64,000 nt of DNA from Muricoccus harenae. GTDB taxonomy: Bacteria > Pseudomonadota > Alphaproteobacteria > Acetobacterales > Acetobacteraceae. Below, piece by piece: positions 56,466-64,000 of this stretch. The stretch spans positions 1 through 64,000 of the forward strand of contig NZ_WWDL01000017.1 in assembly GCF_009848505.1 (NCBI RefSeq), read 5' to 3'. Numbering within the stretch: the first letter of the stretch is position 1; each line of letters starts with the position of its first letter. The position numbers and the translations under genes are program-made. The notes under the pieces were generated by a model. The model was given only the letters and a program-made list of their open reading frames with translations, did not search any database and was not told the origin of the DNA.

Positions 56466-57965
56466 ATGACCGAGCCTTGCGACCTGACCGCCCTCGAAGC
56501 CCGGAGGCTGATCGGGATCCGGAAGCTTTCCCCGGTGGAGCTGCTGGAATCCTGCCTCGCACGCATCGCGGCGGTGAACCCGGCCGTCAACGCCGTCGTC
56601 GCCATGGACGAGGATCGTGCCCGCGCCACGGCGCGCGCGGCGGAGGCGGCGGTGATGCGGGGCGACAAGCTCGGCCTGCTGCACGGCCTTCCCATCGGCA
56701 TCAAGGACCTGGAGGAGACGGAGGGGCTCGTCACCACCTTCGGCAGCCCGCTGTTCCGAGACAACGTGCCCAAGGCCGATACCAGCTCCGTGGGCCGCAT
56801 CCGCGCGGCCGGGGCGATCATCACCGCCAAGACGAACACGCCGGAATTCGGTGCCGGCGCCAACACGCGCAACGCCGTCTATGGCGCGACCGGCAACCCG
56901 CATGATCCCACCCGCTCGGCGGCCGGCTCCTCCGGCGGCTCCGGTGCGGCGCTGGCGGCGGGGATGTTCGCGATCTGCTCGGGCTCGGACACCGGCGGCT
57001 CGCTGCGCAACCCGGCGGCTTTCAACGGCATCGTCGGATTCCGCCCGAGCCCGGGCCTCGTCTCGACGGAGCGCCGGCCGCTCGGCTGGCAGAACCTGCC
57101 TGTCCTCGGCCCGATGGCCCGGAATACCCCGGACGCGGCGCTGCTGCTGGCGGCCATGGCGGGCGACGATCCCCGTGACCCCTTGGCCTATACCCTCCCC
57201 GGACAGCCGGTGCGCGGGCTGCCGGAGATGTGGACCCCACTCGCACCGCTTGACCTCTCGGCGCTGCGCGTGGCGGCGACGGAGGATTTCGGCCTTGCAC
57301 TGGTGGAGAAGACCGTGCGCGAGGCCTTCCGCGCTCGCATCACGGCGATGGAGCCGCTTTTCGCAGGCATCGAACAGGCGACGCCCGATTGCACCGGCGC
57401 CAACGAGGCCTTCGAGATCCTGCGCGCCCTTGGCTTCATCGCCGCCCATGCGAAGAAGGTGGCCGACACGCCAGACCAGGTCGGCCCCAATGTCCGCGCC
57501 AACGTGGCGGAGGGCCTCAGCTATTCGGCCGCGGACGTGGCGCGGGCGGGGGTGCTGCAGACCCAACTCTACCAGCGCTGGCAGGCCTTCTTCGCCGCCG
57601 GCACGGACCTGATCATCACCCCGGCCATCACCATCTCGCCGCGCCCCTGGTCCGAGCTGTTCCCGGCCGAAATCGACGGCGAGAAGACGCGCACCTACTT
57701 CCACTGGCTTGCCATGGCCTACATCGTGACGCTGACCGGCCATCCGGCGATCTCCATTCCGCTGGGCCGGGACGCGAAGGGCATGCCCTTCGGCCTGCAG
57801 ATCGTAGGCCCGCGTGGCGGGGACCAGCTGGTGCTGCGTGCGGCGGCTGCGATCGAGGCTGCCGTGGCCGGCGATGCCGAGCTGGCCCGGCCGGTGCCGG
57901 ATATCGCGGCGCTGGCGAAGGCGCCCCCCATCTCCGGCATGCCGGGCTTCCTGGGCTTCGACTGA
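56466..57965 (+). CDS. Amidase signature family enzyme
   Basis: The product is 499 aa, hydrolysing carboxamides. The Ser-cisSer-Lys triad is complete: Lys80 (GIKD), Ser155 (AGSSGGSGAA) and Ser179 (GSDTGGSLRNP), with the 75- and 24-residue spacings of the family. GPMARNTPDAALLLAAMAG and the late GHPAISIPLG segment are also typical. It is cytoplasmic. It lies ten bases upstream of the substrate-binding protein gene. The acyl substrate is unknown. Confidence 0.93.
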   Translation: MTEPCDLTALEARRLIGIRKLSPVELLESCLARIAAVNPAVNAVVAMDEDRARATARAAEAAVMRGDKLGLLHGLPIGIKDLEETEGLVTTFGSPLFRDNVPKADTSSVGRIRAAGAIITAKTNTPEFGAGANTRNAVYGATGNPHDPTRSAAGSSGGSGAALAAGMFAICSGSDTGGSLRNPAAFNGIVGFRPSPGLVSTERRPLGWQNLPVLGPMARNTPDAALLLAAMAGDDPRDPLAYTLPGQPVRGLPEMWTPLAPLDLSALRVAATEDFGLALVEKTVREAFRARITAMEPLFAGIEQATPDCTGANEAFEILRALGFIAAHAKKVADTPDQVGPNVRANVAEGLSYSAADVARAGVLQTQLYQRWQAFFAAGTDLIITPAITISPRPWSELFPAEIDGEKTRTYFHWLAMAYIVTLTGHPAISIPLGRDAKGMPFGLQIVGPRGGDQLVLRAAAAIEAAVAGDAELARPVPDIAALAKAPPISGMPGFLGFD

Positions 57966-57975
57966 GGAACGCAAC

Positions 57976-59598
57976 ATGCGCCGCCACCTTGTCTCCGCGC
58001 TGATCGCCGCCTCCGCCGCTTGGGCCACTTCCATGGCGGCCGCGCCGGCGGTGGCGCAGAACCTGCGGATCGCCATGGCGGGGGAAACCACCTCCGCCGA
58101 CCCGCATCAATACGGGCTGACACCCAACACCACGCTTCGTGGCCACCTCTTCAACGGCCTGACCGAGACGGCGCCGGACCTCTCCGTCGTCCCCGGTCTC
58201 GCGACGCGCTGGGAGCGGGAGAGCGACACGAGCTGGCTCTTTCACCTGCGCCCGGGGGTGGCCTTCCATGACGGAAGCGCGTTCACCGCCGAGGACGTGG
58301 TCGCCAGCTTCTGCCGCATCCGCAACAACGAGGGCGAGGTCACCCAGTCCTTCTCCCGCTATGTGCGCGGCTTCGAGCGGGTGGAGGCCCCGGATGCGAT
58401 GACGGTGCGGATCGTCACCCGCAGCCCGGCGCCGTTGCTGCCGAGCGACCTGACCAACCTCGCCATCATCCCGCGCCGCCTGGTGCCGGCCGGGACGCTG
58501 GACTTCCAGGCCAACCAGCAATGCGGCCTGCAAGGCGCCTGGCCCACGGCGCAGCAGTTCAACGACAGCAGCGCCGCCATCGGGACAGGTCCCTACCGGC
58601 TGTTGTCCTACACGCGCGGCGGCCCGGTCGAGCTGGCACGTTTCGATGGCTATTGGGGCGAGAAGCCGCATTGGGCGACCGTCCGGCTCACCCCCGTCAC
58701 CGCCGCCGGCCCGCGCCTCGCCGGGCTGCTGGCGGGGGATCACGACCTGATCGAGGCGCCAAACACAGCCGACCTCGCGCGCCTGCGGCAGAACGCCGGG
58801 CTTCATGTGGCGGCATCGCCCACCACGCGACTGATCTTCCTGCAGTTCGACGCGGCCCGCAGCCCAAGTCCCTTCGTGCAGGGCGGCACCGGTCCCAACC
58901 CCTTGCGCGACGCGCGGGTGAGGCAGGCCCTGTCCCTCGCCATCGACCGGAAAGCCCTGACCAGCCGCGTCATGGATGAGGTGGCGGTTCCGGCGGCGCA
59001 GTTCCTGCCGGACGGCATGGCCGGAACCATCCCCGGCCTGCCCGTGCTGCCCTACGACCCTGCCCGTGCCCGCGCTCTGTTGGCCGAAGCCGGCTTTCCC
59101 CAGGGCTTCAGCCTCACCTTCCACGCGACCAACAACCGCTACGTCAATGACGCCAGGCTTGCTCAGGCCATTGCCCAGTACTGGCAGCGCATCGGGGTGA
59201 AGGTGGAGTTGGAGACAGTGCCGAGCGCCACCTTCTTCACACGGCGGGCAAGGCGGGAATTCTCCGTGGCCATGGGCGGCTGGTCGGCGGATGCCGCCGA
59301 GACGCTGCTCTTCCTCCAACTCTGGCTTGCCAGCACCGACCCGGCCCGCGGTTTCGGCAGCAGCAATTACGGCGGCTGGTCGGACCCCGATTTCGACCGG
59401 ACGGTGCAGGAGGCGGCCAGCACCATGGACCCCGCCGCCCGCGCCACGCTGTTGCAGGCGGCCGGGCGCATGGCGATCGAGCGCATGCCCGTCGCGCCAA
59501 TCCACTTCGAGAGCGCGACCTGGGCCAGCCGCCGCGGCTTCCGCTATCCCGGCCGGGTCGACCAGACCACCATGGCCGCCGAGGTCACAGCCGAATGA
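57976..59598 (+). CDS. ABC transporter substrate-binding protein, family 5 (peptide/nickel type)
   Basis: The product is 540 aa. The signal peptide is RRHLVSALIAASAAWATSMA ending APAVAQ. The mature start NLRIAMAGETTSADPHQYG is followed by LRPGVAFHDGSAFTAEDVVA, AIGTGPYRLLSY, ALSLAIDRKALTSRVMDE and YDPARARALLAEAGFPQG, all family-5 markers. GAGGAA precedes ATG 57976. No permease or ATPase gene lies nearby, so it works with a transporter encoded elsewhere or senses its ligand. The stop overlaps the next gene (ATGA). Confidence 0.92.
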   Translation: MRRHLVSALIAASAAWATSMAAAPAVAQNLRIAMAGETTSADPHQYGLTPNTTLRGHLFNGLTETAPDLSVVPGLATRWERESDTSWLFHLRPGVAFHDGSAFTAEDVVASFCRIRNNEGEVTQSFSRYVRGFERVEAPDAMTVRIVTRSPAPLLPSDLTNLAIIPRRLVPAGTLDFQANQQCGLQGAWPTAQQFNDSSAAIGTGPYRLLSYTRGGPVELARFDGYWGEKPHWATVRLTPVTAAGPRLAGLLAGDHDLIEAPNTADLARLRQNAGLHVAASPTTRLIFLQFDAARSPSPFVQGGTGPNPLRDARVRQALSLAIDRKALTSRVMDEVAVPAAQFLPDGMAGTIPGLPVLPYDPARARALLAEAGFPQGFSLTFHATNNRYVNDARLAQAIAQYWQRIGVKVELETVPSATFFTRRARREFSVAMGGWSADAAETLLFLQLWLASTDPARGFGSSNYGGWSDPDFDRTVQEAASTMDPAARATLLQAAGRMAIERMPVAPIHFESATWASRRGFRYPGRVDQTTMAAEVTAE

Positions 59599-60614
59599 CG
59601 CCTTCGCGCCGGCGGCTGGTGGCCGCCGGCGCTTTCCTGCCGCTCGCCGCACAGGCGGCAGAGCGCCCTCCTCGCCGGCGGCATGTCCCGCCGGATGCCA
59701 TCAGACCGGATCCAGACATGTCCTTCGCCCCCCAACTTGCCGAAGTCCTCTCACGGCCTGGCCGCGCTTCCATCGTCTTCGCTGATCCGGCGGGCGACCC
59801 GACCCGGCCCGTGACCCTCCACGCCTATCACCCGGAGGGCTGGCGGACGGATGGGCAGGCGGTGCTCGTCATGCATGGAATGGGGCGCAACGGCGACGAG
59901 TATCGCGACTTCTGGATCGAGGCTGCCGAGCGGCACAAGCTGCTCATCGTGGCGCCCACCTTCCCGGCGAACCTGTTTCCCACCCCGGAAACCTACAACA
60001 ACGGGTTCGTCCTGGCCGGGGACGGCACGCTGCGCCAACCGGAATGGAGGGGCTACCGGATCCCGGCGCGGGTGGTGGCGGCACTGCGCGACGCCGGGCT
60101 GATGACGCGGCAGAAGGCGCTGATCTTCGGGCATTCCGCTGGCGGCCAATTCCTGCACCGCCTGCTTTCGACGGAGCCGTCGGACGTCTTCGAGGCGGCC
60201 ATGGTCGGAAATCCGGGCTGGTTTTCCCTCCCGGATCTTGATCGGCCATTCCCGGAGGGGCTGGGTGGCATCGGCGCGGGGGAGGCCGATCTGGCGCGCC
60301 TCCTCGCCTTCCCGATGACCATCCTGTCCGGCGAGGCCGATGTCGCGACGAGCGGGCCGAGCCTGCCCTCGCAACCCGAGGCGATCGCCCAGGGCCCGCA
60401 CCGCTTCGCCCGCGCCCTGACCTATTTCGAGGCCGGGAAGGCTGAGGCCGTGCGCCGCGGCCTGCCCTTCAACTGGAAGCGGGTTACGGTGCCGCATATC
60501 GGGCATGATGGCGCCGCCATGTCCCGCGTGGCGGCCAGCCTCTGGTTCGAAGGCCGCCTGCCGCCGGAGGCGGTTCTGGCTGAGTGGGGCCAGGTGACCG
60601 CGGGCGCGCTGTGA
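59595..60614 (+). CDS. Secreted alpha/beta hydrolase
   Basis: The product is 339 aa with a signal-like N-terminus (RRRLVAAGAFLPLAAQAAE). AVLVMHGMGRNGDEYRDFWI (oxyanion HG) and the nucleophile elbow ALIFGHSAGGQFLHRLLS follow. A VPHIGHDGAAMSRVAA stretch supplies the catalytic His. The layout resembles esterase or depolymerase-like lipases. The ATGA overlap couples it to the binding protein, suggesting it acts outside the cytoplasm on an ester or amide related to the imported compound. Confidence 0.85.
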   Translation: MTPSRRRLVAAGAFLPLAAQAAERPPRRRHVPPDAIRPDPDMSFAPQLAEVLSRPGRASIVFADPAGDPTRPVTLHAYHPEGWRTDGQAVLVMHGMGRNGDEYRDFWIEAAERHKLLIVAPTFPANLFPTPETYNNGFVLAGDGTLRQPEWRGYRIPARVVAALRDAGLMTRQKALIFGHSAGGQFLHRLLSTEPSDVFEAAMVGNPGWFSLPDLDRPFPEGLGGIGAGEADLARLLAFPMTILSGEADVATSGPSLPSQPEAIAQGPHRFARALTYFEAGKAEAVRRGLPFNWKRVTVPHIGHDGAAMSRVAASLWFEGRLPPEAVLAEWGQVTAGAL

Positions 60615-60623
60615 CGCGCAGTG

Positions 60624-60650
60624 GGGCCGGGGGGTGAACTGCCCCGGCCC
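60624..60650. terminator. Hairpin between convergent hydrolase and lipoprotein genes
   Basis: GGGCCGGGG (60624-60632) pairs with CCCCGGCCC (60642-60650) across a nine-base loop within the 42-base convergent gap. It is a probable bidirectional terminator without a T-run. Confidence 0.55.
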
Positions 60651-60656
60651 GAGTGG

Positions 60657-60929
60657 TTACCAGCGGCGGTAATGGCCGCGGGGATAATGACCGTAGCCGT
60701 AGCCATACCCGTAGCGTGGCTGAGGCGCGTAGTAGACCGGTGGCGGCGCGTAATAGACCGGCGGCGGCGGCGCGTAATAGGCCGGGCCGGAGGCGATGGC
60801 CGCACCGGCCGCCGCGCCGACACCGGCGCCCACCAGGGCGCTGCCTGCCACATTCGGCTCTCCATAGGGACCGTAGCAGCCGCCGAGCGCGAGCCCGGTG
60901 ACCGCGAGCACCGCGAGACGCGTTTTCAT
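60657..60929 (-). CDS. Small lipoprotein with glycine zipper and Tyr/Pro repeats
   Basis: The product is 90 aa. The signal peptide MKTRLAVLAVTGLALGGC has a lipobox with Cys18. A glycine-zipper segment follows (AGSALVGAGVGAAAGAAIAS), then repeats of YYAPPPxVYYAPPP and a GYGYGYG tail. It overlaps by ATGA with its upstream neighbour, which has the same architecture. It is likely an outer-membrane or periplasmic lipoprotein; the function is unknown. Confidence 0.75.
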   Translation of the reverse strand: MKTRLAVLAVTGLALGGCYGPYGEPNVAGSALVGAGVGAAAGAAIASGPAYYAPPPPVYYAPPPVYYAPQPRYGYGYGYGHYPRGHYRRW

Positions 60930-61192
60930 CGCCAGCTTCTCCCGTAACCCTGGGCGTAGGGCCGGCCATAACCGCCCCGATCGTAGCCACCGTAGGAACC
61001 GTGGCCCCGCCGCCGGGGTTGCCGGTAGTCGCCCTGATCGCTTGCGGCTGCGGCTACAACACCGGCAGCCAGGCCGAGGCCGGCGCCGAGGGCCAGGGTG
61101 CTGCCCCAGTCCGTGGAGCCGTCAGGGTTCTGGCAGCCGGCGGTCGCGAGGGCGGCGCCGAGGGCAAGGGCGGGAAGCAAGCGGACCTTCAT
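60926..61192 (-). CDS. Small lipoprotein with glycine zipper and Gly/Tyr/Arg tail
   Basis: The product is 88 aa. MKVRLLPALALGAALATAGC carries a lipobox with Cys20. The glycine zipper STLALGAGLGLAAGVVAAAA is followed by a hydrophilic GHGSYGGYDRGGYGRPYAQG tail. It is the first of a coupled pair of similar lipoproteins, probably a local duplication. The function is unknown. Confidence 0.75.
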   Translation of the reverse strand: MKVRLLPALALGAALATAGCQNPDGSTDWGSTLALGAGLGLAAGVVAAAASDQGDYRQPRRRGHGSYGGYDRGGYGRPYAQGYGRSWR

Positions 61193-61327
61193 GGGGTGGG
61201 ACCTCCGATGCCACCAGAGATGGGCGCCTTCCGTGGCGCCCGCGCGGCAGGTCCGGGGCAGGCCGCGGCGACATGAAGGTCATTTCATGGCGGGGAGACC
61301 GCCACGGGTCTGGGCTCAGGTCCGGGC

Positions 61328-61582
61328 TCAGGCCCGCGCGCCAGAAAAGGCGTTGAAGGTCTGAAGCGTGTAGGTGTCCTTGACCCCATGTACGCCTTGC
61401 ACGCGCTCGACGACGAAAAGTCCGATGTCCTGGTCCGGTTCGAGGTAGAACTTGCCCAGGAGGTCGTACTGCCCGCTGGTGGAGTGCATTTCGGACAGCT
61501 CAGGAATGCTGTCGGCCATCTCCCGGGCCACCCGGTAGGCCGCCCCCATCTCACACTTGATCATGACGAAGATCGCTTTCAT
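61328..61582 (-). CDS. Stand-alone Lrp/AsnC ligand-binding domain protein
   Basis: The product is 84 aa and consists only of the RAM/ligand domain of Lrp regulators: MKAIFVMIKCEMGAAYRVAR, ELSEMHSTSGQYDLLGKFYL, and GVKDTYTLQTFNAF at the end. There is no DNA-binding helix-turn-helix. Such small proteins form decamers and may modulate full-length Lrp proteins or bind amino acids. ATG 61582 is chosen; the frame is open to 61660 without family sequence. It is divergent from the efflux operon. Confidence 0.88.
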   Translation of the reverse strand: MKAIFVMIKCEMGAAYRVAREMADSIPELSEMHSTSGQYDLLGKFYLEPDQDIGLFVVERVQGVHGVKDTYTLQTFNAFSGARA

Positions 61583-61782
61583 GCGCAGCCTGCTCCAATA
61601 AGGCTCGGAGGATGGCGCCGCCGGCCCGGGCTTCCAAGCCCGGATGACCGATCGTTCCAATCCGGCCCCGCTGATCGTTTCTGTGCGCCATGCGTTAGAT
61701 GAAGGCGCCGCAACATCTTTCGATTCCGATTGCGGAATGCGGCTTCAATCGCGAGAATGCGAGCGTTCTTTTGGACGGATTG

Positions 61783-62889
61783 ATGCGCAAGCGTACGCAG
61801 CTCGTCGTCTTGGCGCTTCTGGCAAGTGCAGGAGCGGCCTGGCAGATCTATGGGGGCGAGGCTGGCCTGCCCCGCCCGATGGCTCTGCTCGGCCTGGAGA
61901 AGCGCAACGCCGCCGCCGCCGTCGCGCCGGCTGGCCCGGTGAACGTGGCGGTTTCACCAGTCCGCACAGGCACGGTGATCGAGCGCGCCGAGAGCGTCGG
62001 CACGGTACGCGCCCGTGAGGCGGTGACGATCACCGCAAAGACTCCGGGCATCGTCAGTGCCATCCGCTTTCAGGAAGGCCAGCGCGTGCCAGCGGGGGAG
62101 ACGCTGATCGTGCTCGACGACGCCGCGCTGCGCGCCGAGATGGATCAGGCGCGTGCCTTGCTGGACGACGCCCGCAGCCAGCTTCAGCGCGCCCAGCGCC
62201 TGTCCTCTGGCGTCGTCGCGGAACAGCGGGTGGATACGCTCCAGGCCGCCGCCCGAGGCGCCGAGGGGCGGGTCCGGCAAGTCCAGGCCCGGCTCGACGA
62301 CACGCGCGTCACGGCCCCTTTCGCGGGGCGGGTCGGCCTGCGCTCGGTGAGCCTCGGCGCCCTGGTGCAGCCGGGTACGCTGGTGACGACGCTCGACGAC
62401 ATCTCGCGCGTTCGCGTCGAGTTCTCAGTGCCAGAAGTTTATGTCGCCCGCGTTCAACCCGGCAGCATCGTCTCCGCCCGCAGTGCCGCCTATGGGGACC
62501 GCCGCTTTCAGGGCACGGTCACCGTCGCCGACACACGCATCGATCCGGCCACCCGTTCGGTCCGGCTGATCAGCGAGTTCGACAACCCCGACGAGGCGCT
62601 GCGTCCCGGCCTGTTCCTGAACATCGAGCTGAACCTCCAGACGCGCGACGACGCGCTGATGATCCCGGAGGAGGCGCTCGACCCGGTGGGTGAGCGCGCC
62701 TTCGTCTTCGTGGTGCGGGACGACCGCGCGCAGCGCGTCGAGGTCACGCTTGGGCAGCGCCTCTCCGGAGAGGTGGAGGTGGTGCGCGGCGTGGCGGCGT
62801 CCGACCTGGTGGTGGTGCGCGGCATCCAGCGGCTGCGGAACAATCTGCCGGTGCGGATTACGGAAACGCTGACCCGGCCGACGAGCTGA
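61783..62889 (+). CDS. RND efflux transporter periplasmic adaptor subunit
   Basis: The product is 368 aa, the membrane-fusion protein bridging the RND pump and outer-membrane channel. An N-terminal anchor (RTQLVVLALLASAGAAWQIY) precedes the lipoyl half AVTITAKTPGIVSAIRFQEG. The helical hairpin (QARALLDDARSQLQRAQRLS), second lipoyl half (TRVTAPFAGRVGLRSVSLGA) and beta-barrel (GTVTVADTRIDPATRSVRL) follow. ATG 61783 is preferred over 61699, whose extra residues are not family-like. It is coupled to the pump gene 12 bases downstream. Confidence 0.9.
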   Translation: MRKRTQLVVLALLASAGAAWQIYGGEAGLPRPMALLGLEKRNAAAAVAPAGPVNVAVSPVRTGTVIERAESVGTVRAREAVTITAKTPGIVSAIRFQEGQRVPAGETLIVLDDAALRAEMDQARALLDDARSQLQRAQRLSSGVVAEQRVDTLQAAARGAEGRVRQVQARLDDTRVTAPFAGRVGLRSVSLGALVQPGTLVTTLDDISRVRVEFSVPEVYVARVQPGSIVSARSAAYGDRRFQGTVTVADTRIDPATRSVRLISEFDNPDEALRPGLFLNIELNLQTRDDALMIPEEALDPVGERAFVFVVRDDRAQRVEVTLGQRLSGEVEVVRGVAASDLVVVRGIQRLRNNLPVRITETLTRPTS

Positions 62890-62901
62890 GGGGAGGGGGC
62901 C

Positions 62902-64000
62902 GTGGTCCTCAGCGACGTCTCCATCAAACGGCCGGTCTTCGCCACCGTCATCAGCCTGCTGCTGGTGGTGCTCGGCATGGTGGCCCTCTTCAAGCTGCCG
63001 GTGCGGGAGTACCCCGCGATCGATCCGCCGATCGTCTCCATCACCACCACCTATACCGGTGCGTCCGCTGGCGTGGTGGACACGCAGATCACGGAGCTGA
63101 TCGAGTCGGCAGTGGCGGGCATCGAGGGGATCAAGACCCTCACCTCCTTCTCGCGCGATGAGCGCAGCGTCGTCACGCTCGAATTCCGCCTGACCCGCGA
63201 CGTCGATGCCGCTGCCAATGACGTGCGCGACCGCGTGGCCCGTGCGCTCTCCCGCCTGCCGGACCAGGCCGAGACGCCCATCGTCGCGAAGGTCGACGGC
63301 GACAGTCGCCCCATTCTCTGGATCGCGCTCACCTCGAACCTCTATAACGGCATGGAGCTGACCGAGATCGCCTCCCGGCGCTTCAAGGACCGGCTGGCGA
63401 TCGTGGATGGCGTGGCCGACGTGCTCATCCAGGGCGAGCGCAAATACGCCATGCGCATCTGGCTGGACCGCCAGGCGCTGGCCGCCCGCGGCCTGACCGT
63501 GCAGGACATCGAGGACGCGATCGTGCGCGAGAACCTCGAACTGCCGGGTGGCCGCATCGAGAGCAGCCAGCGCGAGCTGACGGTCCGCACCGATACCCGC
63601 ATGTCCCGGCCCGAGCAGTTTCGGGAGGTCGTGCTGACCCGTGGCGGCACCGCCCAGGTGCTGCTGGGTGACGTGGCCCGGGTCGAGGTCGCGCCCGAGA
63701 CGACGCGCGGCGAATACCGGATTAATGGTGTTGCGGGCGTGGGCCTCGGCATCCAGCGCCAATCCACCGCCAACACTCTGTCGGTCGCCGCCGGGGTTAA
63801 GGCCGAGGTGGAGCGGATCAAGGCGACGCTGCCCGAAGGCATCAACACCCAGATCGGCTATGACGAGAGCATCTTCATCGCCCAGTCGATCTATGAGGTG
63901 GAGCACGCCCTGGTCACCGCCCTGGTCCTGGTGGTGATCGTCATCTTCGTTTTCCTGCGCTCCTTCCGGGCCACGATCATCCCGGCAGTCGCCATTCCCG
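62902..64000 (+). CDS. RND multidrug efflux permease, N-terminal part (cut by window edge)
   Basis: A frame open to the window end gives 366 residues from GTG 62902, with GGGAGGGGG just upstream. It begins VLSDVSIKRPVFATVISLLL, the AcrB/MexB-type first helix. It then shows VREYPAIDPPIVSITTTYTG, DTQITELIESAVAGIEGIKT and FRLTRDVDAAANDVRDRVAR. The next membrane helix starts LVTALVLVVIVIFVFLRSFR. It is an HAE1-type drug/proton antiporter in the inner membrane, working with the adaptor upstream. No regulator is adjacent. Confidence 0.92.
   Translation, partial: MVLSDVSIKRPVFATVISLLLVVLGMVALFKLPVREYPAIDPPIVSITTTYTGASAGVVDTQITELIESAVAGIEGIKTLTSFSRDERSVVTLEFRLTRDVDAAANDVRDRVARALSRLPDQAETPIVAKVDGDSRPILWIALTSNLYNGMELTEIASRRFKDRLAIVDGVADVLIQGERKYAMRIWLDRQALAARGLTVQDIEDAIVRENLELPGGRIESSQRELTVRTDTRMSRPEQFREVVLTRGGTAQVLLGDVARVEVAPETTRGEYRINGVAGVGLGIQRQSTANTLSVAAGVKAEVERIKATLPEGINTQIGYDESIFIAQSIYEVEHALVTALVLVVIVIFVFLRSFRATIIPAVAIP

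Noticed and set aside
54749-56872. Long minus-strand open frame of about 700 codons opposite GGT
   Set aside because: It is antisense to a complete GGT gene; His/Arg/Gly-rich composition and lack of any motif are typical of shadow frames in very GC-rich DNA.
62425-63906. Long minus-strand open frame opposite the RND adaptor and pump
   Set aside because: The plus strand encodes unmistakable RND proteins; the antisense frame is a composition artefact.

Overview
This is a very GC-rich window with dense, tightly coupled operons. GTG, TTG and probably CTG start codons are used. The gene set (liv-type transporters with acyl-CoA ligases, M81/M20 hydrolases, cytosolic YwrD-like gamma-glutamyltransferase, ugp operon, GH17-GT2 glucan synthase) suggests an alphaproteobacterium, most likely of the Acetobacteraceae (Roseomonas-like). 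That placement is an inference from gene content; no rRNA, tRNA, CRISPR array or insertion sequence was seen.

Layout. 1-1.1 kb: a cut-off secreted protein, a Nudix hydrolase and a small conserved-looking protein, all minus strand. 1.2-27.9 kb: an exopolysaccharide region holding glycosyltransferases (GT), unknown beta-rich companion proteins, galE, a KPHP-type transferase, an SGNH esterase and an AlgI/AlgJ O-acetylation pair. It is interrupted by ugpBAEC (glycerol-3-phosphate import, 3.5-7.8 kb) and a 3-oxoadipyl-CoA thiolase. 28-31.6 kb: an M20 amidohydrolase coupled to a nucleoside hydrolase, and a glycerophosphodiesterase. 31.7-39.8 kb: a seven-gene plus-strand operon combining a complete branched-chain-type ABC importer with two acyl-CoA ligases. 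39.8-42.3 kb: comM (frameshifted) and an HDAC-family deacetylase. 42.4-47.3 kb: a coupled hydrolase operon (two M20-type enzymes, M81, VOC, GNAT). 47.3-50.5 kb: a GH17-GT2 membrane glucan synthase. 50.8-54.4 kb: a CNNM/CBS protein, doxX-phzF, xanthine phosphoribosyltransferase and csaA. 54.8-60.6 kb: gamma-glutamyltransferase, amidase, an orphan peptide-type binding protein and an alpha/beta hydrolase. 60.6-61.6 kb: two glycine-zipper lipoproteins and a stand-alone Lrp-type ligand domain. 61.8-64 kb: an RND efflux adaptor and the start of its pump, cut by the window edge.

The most striking feature is that the polysaccharide genes between 1.2 and 24.4 kb carry about a dozen inactivating lesions. 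These are single-base indels, three in-frame stop codons and one 35-bp tandem duplication that breaks frame. Interleaved housekeeping and transport genes are intact, and the remaining 40 kb has only one comparable lesion (comM). Either the surface-polysaccharide locus is decaying or switched off, or the assembly is locally poor. The stops and the duplication are hard to explain as simple homopolymer error. The locus also encodes a two-in-one tandem glycosyltransferase and several companion proteins that I do not recognise, which are the best candidates for something undescribed.
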